A DNA stretch of 64,000 nucleotides from an uncultured Erythrobacter sp. (GTDB taxonomy: Bacteria; Pseudomonadota; Alphaproteobacteria; Sphingomonadales; Sphingomonadaceae), in the NCBI RefSeq assembly GCF_947499705.1, contig NZ_CANMPJ010000001.1, positions 655,501 to 719,500 on the forward strand. The letters run 5' to 3'. This document shows positions 35,626-45,089 of this stretch, piece by piece; position 1 is the stretch's first letter; every line of letters begins with the position of its first letter. The notes below the pieces were generated by a model that was given only the letters and a program-made list of their open reading frames with translations, was not told where the DNA came from and searched no databases. Position numbers and translations under genes: made by a program.

Positions 35626-36078
35626 TCAGCTTGCCAGATAGTCTTCGATCATCGCGGCGATGTTTTCTGGAAAGATCGCTTCGGGCCAATTGTGTAGCTC
35701 GGCGTGAGTGAACCAGCGGTGTTGTGTCATGACTTGTTGCTCAAGCTCGGTGTGGTTTGCCGTGTCGATCCGGGCCTCGTCAACGCGCACGATGTAGTAG
35801 CGCTCATCCGCCTGCACCGGTTCGCCTTCAACAGTGATGAACTCAGGCGTCGTTTGCGCGATTTGCGGGCCGGGATCGGCGGTAATGCCGGTTTCCTCAA
35901 ACAACTCGCGCCGTGCGGCTTCGTCAAAATTCTCATGCGGTTCGCATTCGCCCCCGGCAGTCACCCAGAAAGGTGGTCGGTCAGCGACGTCAAAGCGGAA
36001 CATCAATGCGCGATTGTCCGGATCGAGTACGATTATCCGCGCAGCGCGGCGCAGGCGTTTCTCGAATGGCGCGTCCAT
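35626..36078 (-). CDS. NUDIX hydrolase
   Basis: The 150-residue protein has a complete nudix box, G-x5-E-x7-RELFEETGI, within residues 43-65. It hydrolyses a nucleoside diphosphate derivative; the exact substrate is unknown. Its ATG overlaps the bolA stop (TGATG), giving translational coupling. Confidence 0.92.
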   Translation of the reverse strand: MDAPFEKRLRRAARIIVLDPDNRALMFRFDVADRPPFWVTAGGECEPHENFDEAARRELFEETGITADPGPQIAQTTPEFITVEGEPVQADERYYIVRVDEARIDTANHTELEQQVMTQHRWFTHAELHNWPEAIFPENIAAMIEDYLAS

Positions 36079-36350
36079 CAGGCCGCCGCAACACCCGCTT
36101 TGATCGCAACGGCATGCACCCGCTCACCGACAATATCGCCCAAAGCCGCGATCACTGCTCGCTGGCGCGCAAGGCGGTTCATGCTCGCAAATGCGTCTGC
36201 CTCGATGACGATGGTGAAGTGCGATTCGCCTGAGCCATCGTCGCCTGCATGTCCTGAATGCTGCGCGCTGTCATTGATGATCTCAAGCTTTGTCGGCGCA
36301 AAGGCTTCGGTCAGCAGCCCCTTCATTTCCTCGGCAATCGTTCCGCTCAT
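36078..36350 (-). CDS. bolA: BolA family protein
   Basis: The 90-residue protein has the stress/iron-sulfur-linked BolA fold, with HFTIVIEADAFASMNRLARQR and ERVHAVAIKAG typical. BolA proteins work with monothiol glutaredoxins. ATG at 36350 follows GGGAAA. It is divergent from the J-domain gene, a common alphaproteobacterial arrangement. Confidence 0.9.
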   Translation of the reverse strand: MSGTIAEEMKGLLTEAFAPTKLEIINDSAQHSGHAGDDGSGESHFTIVIEADAFASMNRLARQRAVIAALGDIVGERVHAVAIKAGVAAA

Positions 36351-36411
36351 CGTCTGTTTCCCATTTTGCATTCTTGGCATTTGGCGCTCCAGTCACCATT
36401 CTCAACCCTTT

Positions 36412-37005
36412 ATGTCTTCTGCCAAACTCCACGGACGCCACGAAGGCGCGGATCGGACCTGTGAGCGCCCGGGTTGCCGCGAAGTCGGTGAATTCCGCGC
36501 GCCTGGCTATCGCCCGAGCGGATTCGATGGGCCGGGCGAATGGCGCTGGTTTTGCCTTGAACATGTGCGCGAATTCAACGCCGGGTATGACTGGTTCGAA
36601 GGAATGAGCGCGGAAGAAGTTATCGCTGCGCAGTCTCCCGTGTCCGGCTGGAAGACCGAAAGCGCGGCATTCTCTCCGCGCGCTGCCGTCGATGGAATGC
36701 CGCGTTGGGCCGATTTCGACGACCCGCTCGATGCGATCTCTGCGCGGGCAAACGGCATCAAGAGCAAAGCCCAACGCGAAGCCGCGATGGCGATGGACGG
36801 GCGGTTTTCGAAAGACGAGGCCCAGGCACTGGAGACGATGGGGCTCGGCTCAAACACCGATAGAAGGCGCTTGCGACGGCGTTATTCCGAGCTGGTCAGG
36901 CGCTACCACCCCGACCGCAATGGAGGCGACCGCCAATTCGAAGCGCGACTAGGAAAAGTGGTCGAGGCGTACCAACTGCTCCGAAAAAGCACCGCGATCG
37001 CCTAA
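36412..37005 (+). CDS. J-domain (DnaJ-class) protein
   Basis: The protein has 197 residues. A C-terminal J domain contains LRRRYSELVRRYHPDRNGGD with the HPD motif that stimulates Hsp70. The N-terminal part has a Cys/Trp-rich segment (CERPGCREVGEFRAP, WFCLEHVREFN). The frame is open far upstream, but ATG at 36412 is the natural start beside divergent bolA. It overlaps the convergent GST gene by four bases. Confidence 0.88.
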   Translation: MSSAKLHGRHEGADRTCERPGCREVGEFRAPGYRPSGFDGPGEWRWFCLEHVREFNAGYDWFEGMSAEEVIAAQSPVSGWKTESAAFSPRAAVDGMPRWADFDDPLDAISARANGIKSKAQREAAMAMDGRFSKDEAQALETMGLGSNTDRRRLRRRYSELVRRYHPDRNGGDRQFEARLGKVVEAYQLLRKSTAIA

Positions 37006-37646
37006 CCTGCCTGAGCGTCTGCTTCGATCAGCTTCTGGTCGACAGCCACCGCCTCGATGCATTTGGGACGGGAGGTGCAGCGTTCGACATAGGCCTTGAA
37101 GGATGGCCGCTCCGGGATCGAGCCGAAGCGCAGGCCCCAAATGAACTGACTGCCGACATAGGTGTCGGCCATTGTGAAACGGTTTCCAGCGGCGAAATCG
37201 TTGACTTTGAGCCAGCCATCAAGCGCATCCAGCGCCAGGTCCAGCGATCCAAACCCTGCGGTAGCCGACTTGCCCTCGGGCACTTTCCAGCCCAATGCTT
37301 TGCTCATCACTGCCTGTTCCAGAGGGCCTGCAGCAAAGAACAGCCAGCGAAAATAGGCTGCTTTTTCATGTGTATCGGGCAGCAAGCCGGCATCCGGATG
37401 CGTCTCGGCAAGGTAGTGATTGATCGCCGCCGCTTCGGTGATGACGTGGTCATGGCCTTCGTGGTGATGCACCAGCGTGGGCACCTTTTCCATCGGATTG
37501 ATATCGGCAAAATTAGCTGGTTTGCTGGCCCAATCGAACACGACGTGTTCATAGTCCGCGCTTGCTTCGTGCAGCGCCCAGCGCGAAATCTGACCGCGGC
37601 TCATCGCGACGGTGTAGAATGTGAATTCAGCCATTGCCGCGCTCAT
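37002..37646 (-). CDS. Glutathione S-transferase family protein
   Basis: The protein has 214 residues. The thioredoxin-like N-domain includes SRGQISRWALHEA, MEKVPTLVHH with the cis-Pro, and ITEAAAINHYLAE, followed by an all-helical C-domain (RFTMADTYVGSQFIWGLRFG). ATG at 37646 has AAGG upstream; ATG at 37634 is the alternative. It overlaps the DUF1428 gene. Confidence 0.9.
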   Translation of the reverse strand: MSAAMAEFTFYTVAMSRGQISRWALHEASADYEHVVFDWASKPANFADINPMEKVPTLVHHHEGHDHVITEAAAINHYLAETHPDAGLLPDTHEKAAYFRWLFFAAGPLEQAVMSKALGWKVPEGKSATAGFGSLDLALDALDGWLKVNDFAAGNRFTMADTYVGSQFIWGLRFGSIPERPSFKAYVERCTSRPKCIEAVAVDQKLIEADAQAG

Positions 37647-38004
37647 TTCTGCCTTTGGTAAGCAACGGTTCGAACCCGCCATAGATCAGGCGCGAACCGT
37701 CAAAAGGCGGGTTTCCCATCGAGTAATCTTCGAAACCCTCGCCCTTCATCATCGCTTCATTGGCCTTGTCAAACGTCTCTTTGTCCGGCCAAATCACCCA
37801 ACCCGTGACGATCTTCTCTCCCTCGGGCGCGGCGACGGCTTTGCGAAAGTCGGTGGTCTTGCCATCCGGAACTTCGAATTCCCAAGCTTCCATCACCTCT
37901 AGTGCGCCATGATCCATCGACCAATTGGCCATGAACTCAGCCGCCTCGATGTATTTGTCCTTGTTCGCTTCCGGCACCGAAAGCGCCGCCACTGCAACAT
38001 ACAT
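37627..38004 (-). CDS. DUF1428 family protein (YbaA-like)
   Basis: The 125-residue protein has the family's DGKTTDFRKAVAA, VTGWVIWPDKETFDKANEAM and FDGSRLIYGGFEPLL. The fold is a dimeric alpha-beta barrel; function is unknown. It overlaps the GST gene, so the two are co-expressed. Confidence 0.88.
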   Translation of the reverse strand: MYVAVAALSVPEANKDKYIEAAEFMANWSMDHGALEVMEAWEFEVPDGKTTDFRKAVAAPEGEKIVTGWVIWPDKETFDKANEAMMKGEGFEDYSMGNPPFDGSRLIYGGFEPLLTKGRNERGNG

Positions 38005-38061
38005 GCGAGTTCTCCCTCTCGTTTCCGAAAGGCAATGTAGCAGGATTATGGCGGCATGGCG

Positions 38062-38901
38062 TCAGTTTTGCTTGAAGGCCCAGCGCAGCGTCCGGCCCAC
38101 GCCCCAAGTCGCGGCGCGGGCTGGGAGGGCGGTCAGCAACGGGCGTTGAAGTCGCAGCATCGAGCGCGCCCAATCGGGGAGCATCGCGACCGCTTCCGCT
38201 CCGATCATCGCCTGAACGCCGGGCGGGGTCCCTTTGGGTTTCTGCGTCAGAACCAATTGCGCCACTTCGCGCGCTTCGGGGGATGGGCGAAGGTCGCCGC
38301 GCAATTCCCGGAAGATCGACTCAGCCTCATTGCGTGTTTCAGGCACCGGGTCCGCGCCCAGCGCACGGGCAATGACCGCGAATTGGCGGTAATATTCGTC
38401 CTGATCTGCTGAGGGCATATCAGGTCGGACATGGCGGAGATATCCTGCGAGAAAGCTCTGCGCTTCAACGACATGGACCCAGGCAAGCGTGCGCGGATTG
38501 TTGGCAACATAGGGTGTGCCATCGGGCAGGGTACCGCCAACCTTGGCGTGAATACGGTTCACGCGGTCGATAGCTTTCATTGCATCGTCTTCGTGCCCGA
38601 ACGTCGTCACCGCAATAAAGCGTGCCGTGCGTTGCAGCCGCCCATGCATGTCCTCTCGGAAATTCGAGTGGTCGAGCACCCCTTGCAGTGCATGCGGATG
38701 GAGCATTTGCAGCAGCAATCCGCGAATGCCGCCGGTCATCATCCCGACCAGATCGGCATGGACATTGCGGATCGGCGTGTCCTTCGCAAACAGCGCGTGT
38801 TCGGATGGCGGCACCGGTTTCTGCCCGCGCGCCGTGTCGTTGAAGACACCGCGCACCTGCTCGACAACTCTGAGACGCAGCGATTCGATTAGATCGGCCA
38901 T
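38062..38901 (-). CDS. Oxygenase MpaB family protein (DUF2236)
   Basis: The protein is about 279 residues. RNVHADLVGMMTGGIRGLLLQMLHPHALQGV and RFIAVTTFG, with conserved His and Arg residues, match the haem-binding MpaB/latex-clearing protein group. Relatives are haem enzymes acting on hydrophobic substrates. The start is uncertain: ATG at 38901 fits the family, ATG at 38925 is possible, and none has a clear ribosome-binding site. Confidence 0.82.
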   Translation of the reverse strand: MADLIESLRLRVVEQVRGVFNDTARGQKPVPPSEHALFAKDTPIRNVHADLVGMMTGGIRGLLLQMLHPHALQGVLDHSNFREDMHGRLQRTARFIAVTTFGHEDDAMKAIDRVNRIHAKVGGTLPDGTPYVANNPRTLAWVHVVEAQSFLAGYLRHVRPDMPSADQDEYYRQFAVIARALGADPVPETRNEAESIFRELRGDLRPSPEAREVAQLVLTQKPKGTPPGVQAMIGAEAVAMLPDWARSMLRLQRPLLTALPARAATWGVGRTLRWAFKQN

Positions 38902-38983
38902 TGCGGTAAATGTAGTCACAGCCATCGGAAATTTCGAGCCGCTGCGATCTTTATTGTGAGACGGTAGTCCCCATTTTGCTTGC

Positions 38984-39658
38984 ATGGAAATCAACGCCGA
39001 CTTCAGTGCGCCCGCGCTCGTTCACACCGACGCGCTCGATTGGCTTGCCTCGCCGATGGCGGGAGTGGACCGACGAATGCTCGATCGGGTCGGTGATGAA
39101 GTCGCCCGCGCAACCAGCATCGTTCGGTATGCAGAGGGCAGCTCCTTTTCAGAGCACACCCATTCGGGCGGTGAGGAGTTTATCGTGCTCGAAGGCGTGT
39201 TTCAGGATGAGCACGGCGATTATCCCGCTGGCACATATGTCCGCAATCCGGTCGGCACGCACCACATTCCGCGCTCCGATCCGGGGTGCACGATCTTTGT
39301 GAAGCTATGGCAGTTCGACCCGGCGGATCAGGAGCAATTCTCAGTTGATCTCAACGCAGTCGAATTGAAGCCCGATTCCCAGCGGAAAGGCGTGCGTGAG
39401 GCGGTCCTCGCAGCGCGCGACTACGAACATGTTGCCTTGGAAAGCTGGGATGCGAACACCTCCCACAATGTCGATTCCGAGGGTGGTTTTGAAATTCTTG
39501 TGCTCGACGGCGAACTGAGTCACGAAGGCGAGAGTTTTGCCAAGCATGACTGGCTTCGCTTCCCCGCCAATCATTCTGCCAGAATGTCCTCAGGGCCCAA
39601 CGGCGTACGCTTCTGGATCAAGCGTGGGCATCTCGGCCACATCAATGTTCCCGGATAA
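38984..39658 (+). CDS. Cupin protein, ChrR-like
   Basis: The protein has 224 residues. EHTHSGGEEFIVLEG carries the metal-binding HxH and Glu, and GTHHIPRSDPG the later His. A second cupin-like half (FEILVLDGELSHEG) lacks these residues. It resembles the C-terminal cupin of ChrR anti-sigma factors but lacks the N-terminal sigma-binding domain. It is divergent from the MpaB-like gene. Confidence 0.83.
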   Translation: MEINADFSAPALVHTDALDWLASPMAGVDRRMLDRVGDEVARATSIVRYAEGSSFSEHTHSGGEEFIVLEGVFQDEHGDYPAGTYVRNPVGTHHIPRSDPGCTIFVKLWQFDPADQEQFSVDLNAVELKPDSQRKGVREAVLAARDYEHVALESWDANTSHNVDSEGGFEILVLDGELSHEGESFAKHDWLRFPANHSARMSSGPNGVRFWIKRGHLGHINVPG

Positions 39659-39734
39659 AAATCTGCCAACTTGCAAATTTAGCAGGTCTCACCCGCTTGC
39701 AGCGGCGCGCAACGCGCTCTAACCGGACTTCGCA

Positions 39735-40724
39735 ATGAATTCTCCCGCATCACCAGATCTCGCCGGCGCCAGCGCCATTCCGTCCGAGCCCGACACGACC
39801 GTCGATGTCCGCGATACGTTCGGCATCGATATCGATTGGCAAATTCCCGCCTTCAGCGCGCCGACCGAGCATGTGCCCGAATTCGACGACAGCTATGTGT
39901 TCGATCCGGACACGACGCTCGCGATCCTTGCGGGCTTTGCGCACAATCGCCGGGTGATGATCCAGGGTTATCACGGCACGGGTAAGTCGACGCATATCGA
40001 ACAGGTTGCCGCGCGGCTCAACTGGCCCAGCATTCGTGTAAACTTGGACGCGCATATCAGCCGGATCGACTTGGTCGGGCGCGACGCGATCGTTCTGAAA
40101 GACGGGTTGCAGGTCACCGAGTTCAAGGAAGGCATTCTTCCGTGGGCCCTGCAACACCCGGTCGCTCTGACCTTTGACGAATATGATGCGGGCCGCCCGG
40201 ACGTGATGTTCGTGATCCAGCGCGTGCTTGAATTCGATGGCCGCCTGACGCTGCTCGATCAGAACCGCGTGATCACGCCGAACCCGCATTTCCGCCTTTT
40301 CGCGACCACCAACACGGTCGGTCTTGGCGACACCAGCGGGCTGTATCACGGCACGCAGGCGATCAATCAGGCGCAGATGGACCGCTGGAACATCGTTGTC
40401 GCGCTCAACTATCTACCGGCCGAAACCGAGCAGCAGATCGTCAAGTCGAAGATGCCGGATGCCGATGACAAGCTGATCGCCGATATGGTCAAGGTCGCAT
40501 CGCTGACTCGCGAAGGTTTTATGTCGGGCGAGATTTCGACCGTGATGAGCCCGCGTACGGTCATCACCTGGGCGCAGAATGCGGCGATCTTCAATTCGGT
40601 CGGCTTCTCGTTCCGTCTGAGCTTCCTCAACAAATGCGACGAATCCGAGCGAGGCGTTGTGAGCGAGTATTACCAGCGCGTCTTCAATGAAGACCTGCCG
40701 GAAAGTGCGGCGCAGGGCAGTTGA
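39735..40724 (+). CDS. cobS: Cobaltochelatase subunit CobS (AAA+ ATPase)
   Basis: The protein has 329 residues. The Walker A motif is GYHGTGKST (78-86), Walker B is LTFDEYDAG, and sensor 1 is FATTNTVG. In aerobic cobalamin synthesis CobS and CobT form the ATPase that powers CobN. Unusually, no cobT follows; a penicillin-binding protein gene does. Confidence 0.95.
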   Translation: MNSPASPDLAGASAIPSEPDTTVDVRDTFGIDIDWQIPAFSAPTEHVPEFDDSYVFDPDTTLAILAGFAHNRRVMIQGYHGTGKSTHIEQVAARLNWPSIRVNLDAHISRIDLVGRDAIVLKDGLQVTEFKEGILPWALQHPVALTFDEYDAGRPDVMFVIQRVLEFDGRLTLLDQNRVITPNPHFRLFATTNTVGLGDTSGLYHGTQAINQAQMDRWNIVVALNYLPAETEQQIVKSKMPDADDKLIADMVKVASLTREGFMSGEISTVMSPRTVITWAQNAAIFNSVGFSFRLSFLNKCDESERGVVSEYYQRVFNEDLPESAAQGS

Positions 40725-40774
40725 TCGGCGGGTGACTTGCAGGCTAGTGTCATAGCCTGCTAATACAGTGAGCG

Positions 40775-42928
40775 ATGGGCCTGTTCGAACGATTCCGTAG
40801 ACGCTCAAGCGATGACGACGCGCGCGGCGGTGCGGACTATTTTCCGCTATACGAATCGCAGCGGGCCTATGATCCGGACGATGATTTCGGCGGCGGCACC
40901 ACGTCGCGTGCTGCGCCCAAGTTCAGCAAATGGGACGCCAAACTCTCTCAGCTTGATCGTTCGGTTGAGCTTGAAGAGCGCCGCCGCTTGCCGTGGTGGA
41001 GACCCGATCATTATCGTGGACGGCGCAAGCGGTGGTGGGCCGTGCGAGCTTTCGCGCTCGCCATTCTGTTGTTCTTCGCGCTCGTGGCGTGGCTGGCGAT
41101 TACGGCTCCGCTTTCGAAGAGCCTCGAACCGATTGCTGCCCCTCAAGTCACGCTGCTCGCCAGCGATGGCACGCCGATCGCGCGAAGCGGGGCGATGGTC
41201 GATGAGCCGGTCGAGGTCGCCGATCTTCCGCCCCATGTGATCGAGGCCTTCCTCGCGATTGAGGACCGGCGGTTCTATTCACATTGGGGCGTCGATCCGC
41301 GCGGGATCGCGCGCGCCGTCTGGACCCGTAGGGGTGGCGGCAGCACAATCACCCAGCAGCTGGCGAAGTTCACCTTCTTGACACCCGAGCAGACGCTGAC
41401 CCGCAAGGCACGGGAAGCGCTCATCGCGTTCTGGCTCGAATCATGGCTGACCAAGGACGAGATCCTTGGGCGATATCTCTCGAATGCCTATTTCGGTGAC
41501 AACCAATACGGACTGCGTGCCGCGAGCCTGCACTACTTCTACCGCAAGCCCGAAAACCTGAAGCCGGAACAGGCGGCGATGCTCGCGGGATTGTTGCAGG
41601 CACCCTCGCGCTACGCTCCGACGAAGAATTGGGACAAGGCCACCGCGCGCATGAAGCAGGTGACCGGTGCTATGGTCGATGCGGGGTATTTGACCGAAGC
41701 GGAACGTGCAGCGCTGCCGACGCCAAAGCTTGACGTACGTACTCGCGATGACCTTCCCACCGGCACTTATTTCGCCGACTGGGCACTGCCGATTGCGCGC
41801 AAGGACATGGAAACCAGCTACGCGCGGCAGGTCATCACGACCACGCTCGATGCCCGCTTGCAGGCGCTGGCGAGCCGGGTCACGAGCCGCGCATCATTGG
41901 GGGACGCGCAGGTCGCGCTGGTGGCCATGCGTCCGACCGGTGAAGTGGTCGCCATGGTCGGGGGCAAGGACTACGCAACATCGCCATTCAACCGCGCGAC
42001 GCAAGCCAAGCGTCAACCCGGATCAACCTTCAAATTGTTCGTCTATCTCGCCGCGCTTGAGGCTGGGTGGTCGCCTGACGACACGATTCCCAACACCCCG
42101 ATTGAAACGGGCAGCTACCGACCCAAGAACTCGCGCGAGAATTATTCGGATGAGATCACGCTGGAACAGGCGCTATCAACCTCAAGCAACGTCGCGGCGG
42201 TCCGCCTGTTCAATGAGGTCGGCAGCGAAAATGTGATCCGCATGGCCCGTTCGCTCGGCGTCACATCGCCACTACCGAAAGGCGATCCGAGCCTCGCTTT
42301 AGGCACATCGTCGATGACCTTGCTGGAATTGACAGCCGCCTATGCCGGAGTGGCTGCCAATGAGTTTCCGGTCCGTCCGCACGCTTTCGAGCAGGATGAC
42401 GAGGGGTGGTGGGCATGGCTGACCACGCAAGAAGACAGCGTTTCGGACCGGGCGCACGACGATCTCGAGCAGATGCTACGCACGGCGATCAATCGCGGCA
42501 CTGGACGCGCGGCGACCCTGCCAATTGCGAATTACGGTAAGACTGGCACGACCCAGAATTATCGCGACGCGCTGTTCGTGGGATATGCGGGCGATCTGGT
42601 GGTGGGCATTTGGGTTGGCAACGACGACAACTCCCCGCTGGACAAGGTCACCGGCGGCGGCTTGCCAGCGCGCATCTGGAAGCAATTCATGCGCGGCGCA
42701 TTATCGCTGAAACCCGCACCGCGCCCCAGCGCTTCGCCTGATCCGCAAGGTCCGGTGCAGCCGCTCGATGTCGAAGAAGGCGCCGAAATTCCACTCGATG
42801 AAAATGGATCGCGGATCCGGTTCGAACAGGACGGTGTGGCTATTGAAACCGAAATTGAGGGCATGCCGATCGAGTTTCGGCTGAGCGAGGACGGGATAGC
42901 GGTTGAGCCGATCGGACCCGACGAATAG
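40775..42928 (+). CDS. Class A penicillin-binding protein (PBP1-like)
   Basis: The protein has 717 residues. After a charged cytoplasmic part and one membrane span (91-111) comes the GT51 glycosyltransferase, with EDRRFYSHWGVD (Glu163) and GGSTITQQLAK. The transpeptidase has PGSTFK (Ser417, Lys420), SSN (470-472) and KTGT (589-592). It polymerises and crosslinks peptidoglycan. A Pro/acidic C-terminal extension follows the catalytic domain. Confidence 0.95.
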   Translation: MGLFERFRRRSSDDDARGGADYFPLYESQRAYDPDDDFGGGTTSRAAPKFSKWDAKLSQLDRSVELEERRRLPWWRPDHYRGRRKRWWAVRAFALAILLFFALVAWLAITAPLSKSLEPIAAPQVTLLASDGTPIARSGAMVDEPVEVADLPPHVIEAFLAIEDRRFYSHWGVDPRGIARAVWTRRGGGSTITQQLAKFTFLTPEQTLTRKAREALIAFWLESWLTKDEILGRYLSNAYFGDNQYGLRAASLHYFYRKPENLKPEQAAMLAGLLQAPSRYAPTKNWDKATARMKQVTGAMVDAGYLTEAERAALPTPKLDVRTRDDLPTGTYFADWALPIARKDMETSYARQVITTTLDARLQALASRVTSRASLGDAQVALVAMRPTGEVVAMVGGKDYATSPFNRATQAKRQPGSTFKLFVYLAALEAGWSPDDTIPNTPIETGSYRPKNSRENYSDEITLEQALSTSSNVAAVRLFNEVGSENVIRMARSLGVTSPLPKGDPSLALGTSSMTLLELTAAYAGVAANEFPVRPHAFEQDDEGWWAWLTTQEDSVSDRAHDDLEQMLRTAINRGTGRAATLPIANYGKTGTTQNYRDALFVGYAGDLVVGIWVGNDDNSPLDKVTGGGLPARIWKQFMRGALSLKPAPRPSASPDPQGPVQPLDVEEGAEIPLDENGSRIRFEQDGVAIETEIEGMPIEFRLSEDGIAVEPIGPDE

Positions 42929-42940
42929 CGACGCAGGCAG

Positions 42941-43342
42941 CTAAGCCATCAGAATATTCATCACGGCCGACGCGATCGGACGGCTGCGATCATCCTGCCA
43001 TGCTTCCACCGAAAGGTTGGCATTGCGCCGCCCCAGCCGGGTGATGCGAGCGAGCGCGTAGGTCTGCTTTTGCTTACCCGCCGACAGATACTGGACCGTG
43101 ATATTGATTGGCTTCAGCTGGTGGTCACGCCCTTCGCGAACCAGCACCGCACGCAGCGCCGCATAGCCGGCATTCTCCAGCAGACCCGCCGTCGCGCCGC
43201 CATGAAAGTGTCCTGGACGGCCTTCGACATTGGGCCCGAAATCGACCGTCAGGACTGGCAGACTGTCTTCAATCGCATGCAGCTCTATCCCGAGCGCGCG
43301 GGCATAGGCAGGCAGAACCAGGTCGAGCGCGGGGTCAGTCAT
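42941..43342 (-). CDS. PaaI-family hot-dog thioesterase
   Basis: The 133-residue protein has GHFHGGATAGLLENAGYAAL, the family motif with the catalytic-region residues. It probably hydrolyses an acyl-CoA. ATG at 43342 follows AAGG; GTG at 43351 is also possible. It overlaps the second hot-dog gene by eight bases. Confidence 0.87.
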   Translation of the reverse strand: MTDPALDLVLPAYARALGIELHAIEDSLPVLTVDFGPNVEGRPGHFHGGATAGLLENAGYAALRAVLVREGRDHQLKPINITVQYLSAGKQKQTYALARITRLGRRNANLSVEAWQDDRSRPIASAVMNILMA

Positions 43343-43820
43343 CGGTGTCACCTTCTGACTTGGCCGTTTCCTTCTTCTGCCTCGGATCGGAGGCGATCGT
43401 CATGAAAACTCCGGCGACATGCGCTACGGGATCATCCGGATCGCCATCATGCGCAATTCCGCGCACAAACGCTGCCGAGCGTGTCATGCGGTAGCATTCG
43501 ACCCGACCATATACCGCCGCACGCTCACTCGCGGCGCGCTGATAATCGACCCTTAGATCCAGCGTCGCGACGGGTGTGAAAGTGCCGCTGGTCTGCCAGA
43601 TCGACATGCCGCTCGCCATGTCCATCAGGCTGACGATCGGACCGGATGCCAGCACTGGGCGGTCCGGTTCGCCAAGCAGGTCTTCGCGCCAGGGCAATTC
43701 CAGCTCAACCCAATTTTCACCGTGGTCGCGATATTTCAGTCCAAGCCACCCTGTGTGGCCGTGGCGGAAGAAGAATTTCGAAGCCTCTTTCGGGTCAAAT
43801 TTGGCCAGCTGCGCGCTCAT
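43335..43820 (-). CDS. PaaI-like hot-dog thioesterase
   Basis: The 161-residue protein has GPIVSLMDMASGMSIW and ATLDLRVDYQR, typical of hot-dog thioesterases. It is the first gene of a two-gene unit with the downstream paralogue. Its upstream spacer is shared with the divergent small-peptide operon. Confidence 0.87.
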   Translation of the reverse strand: MSAQLAKFDPKEASKFFFRHGHTGWLGLKYRDHGENWVELELPWREDLLGEPDRPVLASGPIVSLMDMASGMSIWQTSGTFTPVATLDLRVDYQRAASERAAVYGRVECYRMTRSAAFVRGIAHDGDPDDPVAHVAGVFMTIASDPRQKKETAKSEGDTDD

Positions 43821-43943
43821 CCGCTGTGCTCTGCGATGAGAACCAATTCATTACAATGTTTTAATTTTTGCAACAGTCACTTGTGCGTCAGTTTGCATGT
43901 GCGCCGCGGCTATGGAGCCGGGCGGACAGCAAAAGGACGACAC

Positions 43944-44111
43944 ATGCCAAAGATTGATCTTTCATCCATTCCAGGACTGGAAAAGGCCCAGGCCCTGTTC
44001 GGTTCGCTGACTTCGGAAGAGGGCGGTTCAGCGGATCCGATCGTCGATATCATGGTGTTCATTTACGACACCACGCCTCCTCCTCCGCCCCCTCCCGGAA
44101 TGTTCTTCTGA
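43944..44111 (+). CDS. Small peptide with poly-proline C-terminus; putative RiPP precursor
   Basis: ATG at 43944 has AAGGA seven bases upstream and gives a 55-residue peptide with a leader-like N-half (PKIDLSSIPGLEKAQALFG), a Gly/Ser/Glu hinge (TSEEGGSAD), a hydrophobic stretch (IVDIMVFIYDTT) and a tail of seven Pro followed by GMFF. It contains no Cys. The frame is open upstream, but that part has no ribosome-binding site and lies in the divergent promoter region. Two genes follow within 15 bases and by overlap. The short leader-core layout beside coupled enzyme-like genes suggests a ribosomally made, modified peptide; this is inference. Confidence 0.6.
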   Translation: MPKIDLSSIPGLEKAQALFGSLTSEEGGSADPIVDIMVFIYDTTPPPPPPPGMFF

Positions 44112-44126
44112 GGCGGTGGCAGGACG

Positions 44127-45089
44127 ATGCACGTGCATCCTGCCATTGCGGTGCTGCGGGGCGATCGCGCCTCGCAGCACCGCGCGCAAATGCCGCTCCT
44201 CAAAGCGGAGCAGGATTGGCGCGCCAGCGGGCGAACCCGCTTGTTGGCCGCCGACCTCTATAGTTATGCAAATGACGCACCCTTGGCGGAATGCGATGCT
44301 CTGTCTGCACTGTTTGGCGATCAACATGCTGCGCTTGAGTGGGTGCGAGGACTGAGCGCGCAGCTCATTCAGGCGCTTCGCAGCGAGCCATTGGGCGATG
44401 TTCCATTCCGCACCCATTGCTCAGACAGCTATTCCACGCTCCAGCTGATGAGCTCGGGCCGCGCAACGTTGAGCCTGACAACGCATGCTCCCCGGAGCAA
44501 CTCCGCAGCACCTGAGACGGTCATGCTCGTCGACCGTGAGAGCATTGAACTTGTTCTCGCCGGAAAGGCACGCGGGCTGATGCACAAGTTCGACGAGCAC
44601 CTGGAAGGCCGCTTCGAGACGAAGGAGCAGGACTGGCAAGTCGGAGACACGATCGCGCTCACGCCCGACAATGCCCGTCACTTGCTGACCATCGAACAAC
44701 CCGTTCTGATGCTGCATCTCACACGAGCCGCGTTAGTGCCGGGCGCCACCCGCAAGTATCGTCTGGCTGACGGTCAACTGATGCAAAGCGCGAACGGTGA
44801 CAAGCAGACCAGCCGCAATCAGTTGGCGCTGGCAGTGTTGGGCGCGATGCAATGCCAAAAGGCTGTCCCGGTTCTGAAGCGTTTGTCCGAAGACACTTCG
44901 AACGAAGCAGATTTACGCTGGGAAGCCGTGCGGCAGAACTTGGCGATCAACCCGGCCAAGGGCTTTGCCATGATCGATAGACTGGCAGAGCAAGCCGATG
45001 ATCCGCTTGCGCGGCCAGCCTCCAGCCTGAAAGCCCAGCTCATTTCAGCCCACCCTCAGCTTGCCGATCTCCTGCCGGAGGCTGCGTGA
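44127..45089 (+). CDS. Unknown protein, partner gene of the small peptide (cupin-like core, HEAT-like C-terminus)
   Basis: I do not recognise a named family. The 320-residue protein has a helical N-third, a beta-rich centre (about 95-215) resembling a degenerate cupin without an obvious metal triad, and a helical C-third (230-305, for example LAVLGAMQCQKAVPVLKRL) reminiscent of HEAT repeats. ATG follows AGGA, 15 bases after the peptide stop, and its own stop overlaps the next ATG (TGATG). A role in binding or processing the peptide is inferred from the operon. Confidence 0.6.
   Translation: MHVHPAIAVLRGDRASQHRAQMPLLKAEQDWRASGRTRLLAADLYSYANDAPLAECDALSALFGDQHAALEWVRGLSAQLIQALRSEPLGDVPFRTHCSDSYSTLQLMSSGRATLSLTTHAPRSNSAAPETVMLVDRESIELVLAGKARGLMHKFDEHLEGRFETKEQDWQVGDTIALTPDNARHLLTIEQPVLMLHLTRAALVPGATRKYRLADGQLMQSANGDKQTSRNQLALAVLGAMQCQKAVPVLKRLSEDTSNEADLRWEAVRQNLAINPAKGFAMIDRLAEQADDPLARPASSLKAQLISAHPQLADLLPEAA

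Noticed and set aside
35704..36411. Long upstream extension of the J-domain frame
   Set aside because: It is antisense to the nudix and bolA genes, whose motifs are intact; the J-domain gene starts naturally at 36412.
37667..37680. GGTTCGAACCCGCC, similar to a tRNA T-arm
   Set aside because: It encodes part of the conserved DUF1428 C-terminus; no cloverleaf can be drawn.
43722..43943. Upstream extension of the small-peptide frame to 129 residues
   Set aside because: It overlaps the divergent thioesterase gene and promoter region and has no ribosome-binding site; the 43944 start has AAGGA.
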